Assembly (NCBI GenBank): GCA_964020085.1 | Contig: OZ026606.1 | Coordinates: 7,176,783-7,240,782, forward strand | Direction of reading: 5' to 3' | Length of the DNA: 64,000 bases | Origin: Micromussa lordhowensis | Lineage: Eukaryota; Cnidaria; Anthozoa; Scleractinia; Lobophylliidae | Shown here: positions 43,262-54,900 of the stretch, piece after piece | How positions within the stretch are numbered: position 1 is the stretch's first letter | Layout of the letters: every line of letters starts with the position of its first letter | Translations under genes and position numbers: made by a program | The notes under the pieces: generated by a model | What the model saw: only the letters and a program-made list of their open reading frames with translations | The model's database searches: none | What the model was told of the DNA's origin: nothing

Positions 43262-46200
43262 CTACAACACAAAAAAGCTTAATCGATAGACAAAAAAATG
43301 TACACTTCCATATACCCATACATACGTCAGTCTCAAATGAATTAAGCCAAAGCGCGTAGAAACATTACCCGGGAAACATTAGAATGCTCAGAAATAGATA
43401 TCATGACAAACCTGCATCGCTCGCTGAAAGTGGCAAGAAACCTTCATCACTTGTAAAATCCAGTTTGGAGAGCTTTGAGCTCTCCTTTTCTTCCGTCGAG
43501 GATGATTTTCTTTTACGGGCTGCCGCAGATTTCCTTGCTCTGTGCATTAGTTTGCATTTGGAGCCCTTAGAACACTTGCCAGTTGTCGAGAATTCTTCGC
43601 ACTCAAGGATGTGCTTTTTGTTACACTGCAAAGAAACAACAATGATTTAACTATAAATAATTACACAGCAAACGATACAAAAGAGACGGGAAACACACCC
43701 AGCAACAGATCATTTCAGGGAAAAGCGGTCACTTGACAACGCTTGACAACAAACGCACTCCGGCTCAGGGCCAATTTTATATGCCTCTTACACTGGACGT
43801 GTATATCCACTGCTGTTGATAGTTTTGTCGCTACCTAAAATTACGTGGCCTTCTCTGGGTACTTTTAACAGCTGAAGCACAGCACTCAGTAAGATCCCTT
43901 ATTATTTGGCTAGCTCCGTGAGCAGGCAAGATGAGCCGCATCCTGTGCTGTGATTGGCTACCCGAGTGGACAAGATAGAGCTACCTTGCCCGCTCGGAAT
44001 TACCCGCTGTGTCTCGCAAGAAAATAGTGTTCTCTTTCCATATAATGAATCCTTTAATGACTAAATTTGTTCGGTCAAGATGGCCGGATTTTGGCCTCGT
44101 TCTTTTGTTTTGCGTGTGTCTGGACCTCGATTCTTGAACAATATCCAGCCATCTTGACCTCACGTTTGGTCCATGACCCATATACGTATATATAAACTTA
44201 CCCTTCAACACCTTTGAAGTAGAGTAAATCTAATCTTTAACAGAAAGCATGCAATCTTTGTATTTTCTGTTTATGACAGCATATATACACATGTAAGCGC
44301 GCCCGGCCCTATAGCTTCATTAATCTTCTCAGAGGTGTTTTATGAAGTTCTCACGCAATACTCCTCCCCACCTGAGAGTGTCATTACATGGTAATACAAA
44401 GAAGAGCAGCGAACAAGAGATGATGAACAAGAGAGTAAATAAACCTGCTGTCCTCGTGAACAGAACCCTTTGAGAAAATCCTCGCACACTTCCGCCTTCT
44501 TGCTAACGTTGACATGAGAATAGGGGCAGTTGTCGTTGGAACATTTACCACGAAGAAAAAACTGACAAACTGGCATCTGAAATGAGGAAAAAAGAAACTA
44601 ATTTTACGGATGTACATATGAATGTTGTGCCGCGTAGCACTAAGAACACAAATGAAGACACAGAGAATTAACTCTGAAGTGTAAATTTAAGTGCTAAATA
44701 AACCCGTGAATAACCCACTGGGAGCTAATTAGCTCTAGTAAAGGGAATCAGGGAACCACAGGAGGTAAAGAAAAAATCTTTTGACCTCGGTGGGAATCGA
44801 ACCCACGACCTCCGGATTAGATCTACCGTTACTCTGCCGACTGAGCTACGAGGTCGGACAGAGAAAGTCAGTTAATTTGGATATTGCATATGAAATATGA
44901 AATTTCAAGCAGCCAGGGAAAAGAGAAAAACTCTAATAAGTAGTTAAAAACTAACCTTATCTCGGTCAATCTTATGCGAGAACGGACAAGACCCATCGAC
45001 GTTTTTACAGCGACCACGCAGAAATCTATAAAAAATACAAGACCTTGTCAACATCTGCTCCAGGTAAGCCAGGTGTTCTTCCAAAACTTAGACATCAGTC
45101 AAATTTAGTTTTGATGTCACAATAGAGCGAAACATTTTAACGCATACTTACTTAGTACACACTGCAACTTTTGAAGAGTCGTGGATGTATGGGCAAGTGC
45201 CCTGCTTGTTGCATTTTCCTGTTAAGTGAAATACAAGGGGTCACAAAACAATGTGAAATGCAGTCAGGTCGATCTTATTTCTACTTACAGACCATTAACA
45301 GAGAGAGATAAACAGATCACGCTAGTAAAGTTGAAGAGTTATATATTAGACAGATAACTTGACTTCTCGTGATGGAACTCAGGGCACCAGCATCAATCCG
45401 TGTTTGCTGCTGCTGTTGTTGTTGTTTGAAAACATTATCCCAAAGAAAGAAAATTAGCCAATTAAAAAAAAATTAGCCATTTTTGAGACCCTCTATGAAG
45501 CGGCCCTGAATCCCCCATTCACTAGTCATGAGCGCATTTTTTTAAGGGTTTATTGCGCGCTCTAATTAGTTGATTTATAGCTAAATCTAAATGTCGCAAT
45601 TCAACGAACCAGAGATTACTTCACTACAAAACACTTTTAACCCTTGGGGAACAGTTAGTTTTGTTTTCCCTCGAAACATCGAAATTCTTGGGAAACCAAA
45701 ACTGTTTCCCTCGAGATCAGCAACTAGAGGAGTCGCGTGATTTAGTGGAGTCTACTTCTCTTTTTGGCTTTTTGAGTTTATGTTAAACATCTTTCAGCAG
45801 GCTCAGTAAATTATTGGCGATGGGAAAATGACGTCTCACATACATGTAGTGGTTTTCCTTACCACTGCTTCACCCTAGTAAGCTTCAGACAAACCAGTGG
45901 GACTGCCAAGTCGACGGAATGCCAAGAAGATACATCAGAGAAGAATGATTCTTACCAAATCTATTGTAGAACATGCAGTACTGCTGTGAGGTTGGAGTCT
46001 TCTTGTTCTTTTTGTACAGTCTGGCATTGTTTATGCTGCGCCGCAATACACGGCTGAAATCATAAACAGGACATAAAACGTTAGAGAAACCTTTAAAATC
46101 TTTTGTTGTTTGCAAATGGTAGACTGAAAGACAGCTAGGTTTTTATTAGGGTTTAGTGAGTCTGAGGGGAGAGTGAGAAAATCCTTAATGCGTGGAAGTG

Positions 46201-46416
46201 TACAAGTGTAGTGTTCAAGGTCCTTCTAGACTGACCGACAGTGGCAAAGGATCTTTGAGGTCTGGCATGACCAACTGTACCCAAAATATATTGAAAACGT
46301 ATTGAATCATAGACCGGATGTATAAGATTACATGCATATATGTCTGCATATATCACATTTAAGAAATAGAAAACATGTGCCGTGTTTCTATCGAGTTATA
46401 GAAACACGAGTGAAAG

Positions 46417-46447
<31 letters not shown>

Positions 46448-46448
46448 G

Positions 46449-46479
<31 letters not shown>

Positions 46480-49140
46480 GAGTTCTCCCAAATTATCACG
46501 AGTGAAGAAAAAGACGAAGAAAAAGAAAAACAACTTGTTTACTTCGATCATCAAACTGTAAATTCTCTTTGTTCGCGCCATCATTACATCAACATTCTGT
46601 ATTTCTATCGAGTTATAGAACACGGTTTTAAACCAATCAGCGTGCGTATTTGCTTTGGGTTATTTTCTAATGTTTCTTAACGTATACATGTAGCTACGTC
46701 ACGGTTTGTGAATCTTGAAAAGTTTAGCCTAAACTTTTCAAGTTCATCCTTTGTAATCCTTTTTAATCTTCTCCATCCTTAACCATCCCTGTTTCTTCAT
46801 GGTTTATAAATTTAAGAACGAAACAGAAAACATGTACCGTGTTTCTATCGAGTTATAGAAACACGAGAGGAAGTTTCAAATGCTGAGGGAACACGAGCTG
46901 ACACGCGAGTGTCTCCACGGCTTTTTCCGAGTTCTCCCAAACTATCACGAGTGTTTCTATAACTCGATAGGAACACGGAGAACATGTTTTCTATTTCTTT
47001 TGGAAAATACCGCGACGAAAAAAAAAGAAAAACAACTTGTTTACTTCAATCATCAAAATGTAAATTCCCTTTGCTCGCGCCCTCATTATGTCAACAGCTC
47101 GTGCTAGTTCGGTGTTTCTATCGAGTTTCAGCATACATCTTATTAGGGTTAGCATCTAGCTAGCCTTCTATCCCGCATACCGTTCTCTGATTGGCTACGC
47201 TACTCACTATCTATTCTGTAGATAGTGAGTAGTGATAGTGAACTCGCAGCCGCTTTTTCGCGTTTTCGAAGTCTGTGAAGAGGAGTTAGATAAAGCTAAG
47301 AACGACTAGTAGATGAATACTTAAACATTTAGATTATTCGCTTCCTATGTCTCTCGCATAATAGAACTATTACGCGATAGAAATCGAGAGCGAATAATCA
47401 AATTGCTTAATACAAACGGGATTTTAAACTAATCAACGGGCGTTTTTGCTGTGGCTTTTTTTCTAAATCGTTTCGGGCTTTTTGTATTTTAGTAAACTAC
47501 TATTTTCAGGTTTACTTCAATTCAAAAGTAGTTTTGTACGTGGCCAAGATACCGTGACTGAGCTAAGCCCTCTTCTTCATTAGCGCTCATTCCCCCGCCC
47601 ACCAAACGTCCACACACCTCTTCCCATCCTTCCTTGCGTCACTAGTCCCTCTTACAGTCAAACAAGTGAAGCGTACCCCTCAAGATTGCAAACGACTAGC
47701 GGGTTCAAGTTTCAAATAATCAGTTCATTAATGCAATATTGAGGGGCACGCTTTGCTTAGTTTGACTGTAAGTACACACTAATAAGTAAGCATCGATTTC
47801 ATGTATTCGATCCAGGCCTTTTCTGCCCTTCATCACCCAGTAATGAAAAAGTATGATAGAATACCTAGCAAGAATCTTGCTTGGAGTATTGGTGACTTTA
47901 CTTCTAACCAGCGTAGTTGGAGAACGAAATATGACCATGTGTCCATTACTTGATCGCCTTCTTCCAGAGGGCATTTGACTTGGTTTAGAAGAACTTGGTT
48001 CATTCGTAGAAGCATGTCTTGGAGCTGAAAGTTATATGTAGATTACTGACCCATAGCCGAGATTGGTCATAGTTGACTAAAGACTGGCAACTTTCCCTAA
48101 TCAGTAAAGAAGCTTGCATAGCGTGTAAAGGTACAAGCCGCAACTGCTCATAGTCAGCATAGTTAATCGAGGGGATCTCATGATTAATGCTTTTGAAGCC
48201 TAGAAAAGTTTTTGAAAGAGGTTACACTTTTACTGATACGAGAAAGAAAGAAAATGTCTGGGACCAGTGGAGCTTTTTTCCTGTACAAACTTAATGACTA
48301 TAATCTATAATATATGTATACCTTTACTGATTCTCTGAAGAGTCTTTCTTTTTGAGTCCATAAGAAACTTCTCACCCTGAATGTTAACGGTTTTTGTCAA
48401 CTTTCCTATGGGAGTAAAGCACTGTAAATCAATAATTATTTGTAGCTTCTTGTTAACAAAATAATAATAATAATAATAATTAAAATATTTCGATCTTAAT
48501 TATAGTTAACACTATAACTTTCAATGGAAAGATTCCTGAAACACTAAAACTGACTCCAATCAATCACATAATCAACTAAATTCCAATTCAAGGCTGTGGT
48601 CTAAAAAAAATTACGAGGAGCCCAAAGGTTCCTAACCATGAAATCCTGGTGCCTTGCACTAATCCTTACATGAGAAAAAGACGTTCTTCCAGTCGCCCAA
48701 AGGCAAAAGTTAGTTGCCTGTGACACCCGGGCTTAGAGCACAGCCATGCAATTTGTAATGCTGCATTGCACTGAAAACTAGCCTCTTCCAAGCGTTCAGT
48801 TAGTTGGGGCGCAGAGGCTAACTGAAAACTGATTGACACAAAGAAAAAGAAACAGAAGCAGAAATCTTTGATTTCACTCTGCACGGTAGTTTGGTTTTCA
48901 CTGTCTAAGTGGCCCTGGTTGTTGTGCAACTTTTAGTTCCTGGGGAATTGTAATAGTCGTGACTTTTACCAGAGGCTCACCAATTTTGCTTGCTGGCAAA
49001 CTGTTCATGATTCTACCACTTTGCTTCTCAGTTGAAGATGTCCTTGCTTTGGTAAGTTTATTGGATGATGTCTTGTATGAAACACCTCCAATAACCACTT
49101 CTTTATTTGACTTCTGCGAACAAGCAGTACATGTATTAGG

Positions 49141-49206
<66 letters not shown>

Positions 49207-49856
49207 TTTATTACTTATATTGCGCCTTTTCTATACAATATTTAAACGCGTGTCACAACAGTATATTAATAACTAAACTAACACCTCTATTATAAATCTT
49301 ACAAAACGTTCAATAAAGCTTACAAATTTTTTACATTTAAAAATCAACATTGAATAATAACCACTGTAGCAGAACTTCTAAAATACTAATGGATAAAAGA
49401 AAAATTACTAAAATAACTGAAATGATTCCTTGTATAAAAATGTTTTAATTATAGTCTTAAAAGATTCTAAGTTCCTTGCTTCCTGTGCAGACCTAGGTAA
49501 CTTGTTCAATAAAGGGGAGCAGCTATCTGAAATGCTCTGTCACCCATTGTTTTCTTTGTTTTTGCAATTGGCCTTTCAAGCAAGGGACCATTGTCATTAC
49601 GTCTTAAGCTATAGCACAAAGGCTGTTGAATGCTAATTAGGTTTGAAAGCTACTTACGCGCATGAAGTTATCAGAAGTACATGCATCTTATAGTGTATTC
49701 TGGCGTTTTTATACTCTAGAATTCCATATAAAAGGCTATTACAATAGTCCAATCTACTACTAATGAAAGCGTGAACTATTTTTTTAGTTGATTCTCTGGA
49801 TAAATATTTCCTATTAGTATATACCACACAAGTGAATAGTACTTTTCGCGCGCGCT

Positions 49857-49893
<37 letters not shown>

Positions 49894-50703
49894 CACCTCC
49901 GAGCAGCCAAAGAAAAACAAAGTGGCTTTTGTCGCTATATTTTAACTAATGAAGTTACTCTTTGGGCTGCTAGTTATTCAGCTTGTGTGGTATATACTAA
50001 AACAACCATTCACCTCAGTGTCGGTGAAAGTGGTGGATATTTACCTCCACTTCGGTGAATAATTGTTAAATATGACATGTATTAGGAAAGATGAGTGTTA
50101 TGATGATAGCAAAGAAAACTAAGTTTCAGGCTAGCTAAACTTTGTACAGTAGAAACCCGGTAACTTGAACTCGGATAACTCAAACTCCCCTGCTAACTCG
50201 AACTAAGTTCCATTTCCCTTGGATTTGACCCCAATTTTCAGTCATTTTTATTCGGTTAACTCGAACTCGGGTAACTCAAATTCCCCGCTAACTCGAACTA
50301 AATTAATTTCGTTTCCCTTGATCAAAATTTACCCCTATAACTCGAATTCTGGTTCATGTACTGTAACTTAACACGGATTTTATTCCATTAGCTTTGCTTG
50401 TTGTCTAATCGGTAAAAAACACTCAAAACTATCGACTACAGAAGTTTGATTTTAATTAGTGCAACTGACGTTCACATATTTGACAGTCATTAGGAGTCAA
50501 CCGGATGCGGTGCCATTATTTGTCACAAAGAGAAAAACAGTGCTAAAGCGCAGTTTCCGAGTGTGGCTGAGTGGTGAGGGTGCCGGACTCATCAGGAGGT
50601 CGCACGTTCAAGTCCAGCTCTGAACACTAAGCTGTAGTTGTTTCTTGGTAGACCCTACATGTAGTTCAACTCCTTGGTCACGCTTGTAAATAGCCAACTG
50701 GTT

Positions 50704-50734
<31 letters not shown>

Positions 50735-50847
50735 TGTACAGCCTTGCAGAAACTAGACAACACCATAGCCACATCAATCAAAAGATATTGAGGCTTATTA
50801 CTAGACGACACCATAACCACTGAAAAGCCCCATTGGGGGAGTGGTCA

Positions 50848-50931
<84 letters not shown>

Positions 50932-51913
50932 TTATTACCTTACAATTAAACTACAACAAGTTCATCTCTTACAGTACTTTAATGTGTGGTCCTCCAAAAA
51001 AATAACAGTTGCCTGTCAGACATGCAAATGATAGAATCCTCTAGCCCTAGACTATCAGACACAACTTTCTTTGCTTGCTATGAATGCTAGGAACAATGCC
51101 AGAAATGAGCTGGCTACCATTCATGAATTACATAATTTATATGCAACTTGTATACCCTTCTGTACATGTATGTAAAACTGTAAATGATGTAATCAGGTTG
51201 TAGAAGCATACAATCCAATGTAATACCATGAGCTACATGTACATGTACTGTATATAATTTCATTAACCAACACTGCTTGATGAACTACAACTGATTTTTC
51301 TCATCTTCGCAAATGCAAACATTAACAACCATGCAAGAGAATTCTTCAGTGTTGGAAGGATGAGTCAAAGATCATAAATTACACAACTGAAGGCACACAA
51401 AATAAAAGAGGACACATTTTAACTCAGCTTCATTGTACATGTATATGTACATATAGCTCAGACCACCATATATGGGAGGATTGTAGAAATGAAAACAATG
51501 TCAGTCAAATCCATTGTCAACTGGCCCGATGGTAAACATTAAAAAATAAATGCTTTGAAAGAAAAATGGTCTCAAAATTTACTGTAGTCAGTTCACCAGA
51601 AAGTGAATTAATACATGTAAACTTGATTAGAAAATAACCCAAAGCAAATACGCACGCTGATTGGTTTAAAACGGTGTTTCTATAACTCGATAGAAACACA
51701 GAACTAGCACGAGCTGTTGACGTAATGATGGCACGAACAAAGAGAATTTACATTTTGATGATCAAAGTAAACAAGTTGTTTTTCTTTTTCTTCGTCGCGG
51801 TATTTTCTAAAAGAAATAGAAAACATGTTCTCCGTGTTCCTATCGAGTTATAGAAACACTCGTGAAAGTTTGGGAGAACTCAAAAAAGCTGTGCAAACAC
51901 TCGCCTGCAGCTC

Positions 51914-51944
<31 letters not shown>

Positions 51945-54900
51945 CTTTCACTCGTGTTTCTACATGTATAACTCGATAGAAACACGGTACATGTTTTCTA
52001 TTTCTTAAATATTACATGGTATATTGTGCGTCTGATATGTATTATGTACACTACATTTTGTAATACAATCATGTACGTTATAATGTACATGTACATGTTG
52101 GCAGAGACAAAATATAATTACAGTAAAAAGTACATGGCTGTAAGTACTTTGAAAATCGAACCTGAGCTTTAATAGCAGCTTGTTTCCTCTTTGACCTCAC
52201 AATAAAGTGTCTGCTAGAATTCAGAGAAAGAAGCAAAATGTCAGGCAACATTATTGTACAGTAGCATGTGTATACAAAAATTTGTGCCACAAGCCTACAC
52301 CCCAAAGTACTGTTCAAATGTATACCCTCTTAACCGATAAGCATACTTTCTATTGAAATAACATCCAATTTTACTCTAGATACAACTCATTTTTTTGCCA
52401 CGATGAAATGTGTACATGCAAAATTTATCAGAAATTTCTACAGTGTCTTCTTATAATAAGAACTTACAGGTACATGTTTGCTAAAAAATCAAAGATGTTA
52501 CATTGTGTAACTTTAACCGCGTAAAAACAGTGTTTCAATCTTTCACATGATACACCTACATGTATACTGTTTTAATTTATAACTCAATGACAAAGTCACA
52601 TTCACTTTACAATTTTCCCTTGGTTACATGTACTAATTATAAAACCGTAGACCATTCACTTACCTCTCAATGAATCCTGCAGAGGATCTTGCAGACAAAG
52701 CTCTTGATTGACCTTCTCTTCTGTCTAACTTTAAAGCACTCTGAGACCTCCACACATGAGAAGTCTGCAAAACAGATTGCAAGTGACTTGTCATAGAATG
52801 CAAGTTCACTTCACTGAATACATGTATGCACATAACTAGTGTCTCCATCTCACTTGGCATTTTCACAACAAATCATCAGCGACATGGATCTACCATCTCT
52901 TCTGAGAAATCAATATGTGGTACATGTACATGTACACAGTAACACATACATATACACATCTGCTACAGAACTGGATTTTTTCCTGAGCTATTTTAAGCAT
53001 ACATGTATTTTAATACATGTAGGTTTTTTAAGAAGAAAGCCACTTTTGGGTTGCTCCAAAGACAAATTGAACATACAAGAAAGGAACAAAAAGGAACAAA
53101 GGAACAAAAATTAAACATCTATGCATAAATCGTGATAAAAAAAGACTTGAGGTGCTTGACATCCATGGACTTCCAAAGATGATCAATCACAACATTGCAT
53201 CTTCAGCCTATCGTCCACATAGAAGGGATATTTTCTCAGTATACCTTTCGCAGTTAGTGTTTAGTCTTTTCTGTCAACGAAAACAGCAAACATTTTCACT
53301 ACCAACTTATCCACCAAGGTCGTTTATTTTGAATTCCAGGAAATTAAAGAAGCTACATTTTGCCATCAAAATAAACATAGCTTGGATCAAATGATATTGA
53401 TATATACACGTACCAGCAATTCTGATTGGCCCAATCAAAAAAAAAGAGTTTGTTTGTGTTACACCAATAGGCAAATTTTTGGGAATGAAAACTACTGCCA
53501 GTCCCTGGGCATCCAACAAATGCCTGCAACTTTGATTGTTTACAAAATCGCAGGTTGTAGAAGGTTTTGGAGGTTTTCTCAAAGGCAAATGATCTTGAAA
53601 AGATGTGTAGATTATGCAGCATATTTCCAGATGAAGCAGTAACTAATGGTTTATTTGTTGAATTGTGTGGTTTTTCATGAATCACGCAATTTTCTATGAA
53701 TTGTGTGACCAGATGCGATTTGAGGTCGATTTTGCACTATCAGAAGGCCTGTCTACCAGAATAAAGAATATAAAACTGTCTGGCAATATGCTGAACATCT
53801 ACATGTCCTTAAAGCCATGTACATTGGTTTCTCATGTTTCTTGAAATTAAGCAATAGAGCACTTTTTAAGAGACAGTTAAGGGTTTGCATAGCTTTCAAG
53901 TATTCTCCCAACAATCCAAGTGTTTAGATGAGGCTATGTAAACATGGAAAACATGCTCTATTGCTTTTATAAAATAATTCTCAAAAATATGCGCGAATCT
54001 AAAGCATCGTAATGTTGTTTACATACACACCTATTGACCAATGAGAGCGCAGGTAGTGGCTCAGTTATGCATGTAAGAGGTACAGTGGAACCCCACCTTA
54101 TGAACACCCTATCCATACAATTGACACAATCTCCTTATCACATACAATTGACACAATCTCTTTATCACAGACACTTTCTTCTGGTCCGACCAAAAGGTGT
54201 CAATACATGTATTTTGTCCTTATTTAAATAACCTCTAAAACACAGCAAACCTGTCTATATACATGTACAGTGTACAACCAGATTTTTGTGATCCATTGGT
54301 AGAATTAACAGGGCTCCCCTGTTTTTATTTTACTCTAGCAGGACTGAAATCCTTTAGAGTGTCTACTAAAGAGCAAAAGTCAACTCAAGTATGCTCAAAG
54401 AAAACTCAGGCTTGTAGCGCAATTGTTAATAAATATGCAGTCATCAGTCTAATCATGTGTATATACTTCAAATGCTCAAGGGGCTCATTCACAACTCAAC
54501 GTTGGAGACCTGCATTTATTTACACCTGACACTTGATCAAAAAATATTACACAATTATGTTATTATCAAGAAATTAGAAGTTGATAACTTGTACATGTAC
54601 TTTCTCAATACATTTGCATCTCATCATACAGTACCTGATTTTGCCGTATTTTCTGTTGCATTTGATGCCCTGGTCCTCTGATCACTTGACTTTTGTTAGC
54701 TCTTTTGAGCACTCCTTGTTTCTGACCAACGCTCCCACTTGCGGTATTTTCCTTCCTTAGCACATATGGATTCAGTTTTCTTTTGATTCCAACTTCAACA
54801 GAAGCTACAGAAGCTCCAGGTTTGGTCCATTTTAGCTTGGATCTTGAAGGCTTGGATTTCTTAGCACTTTTCTTTTGACTACACTTGCTGGAAGCAGTTG

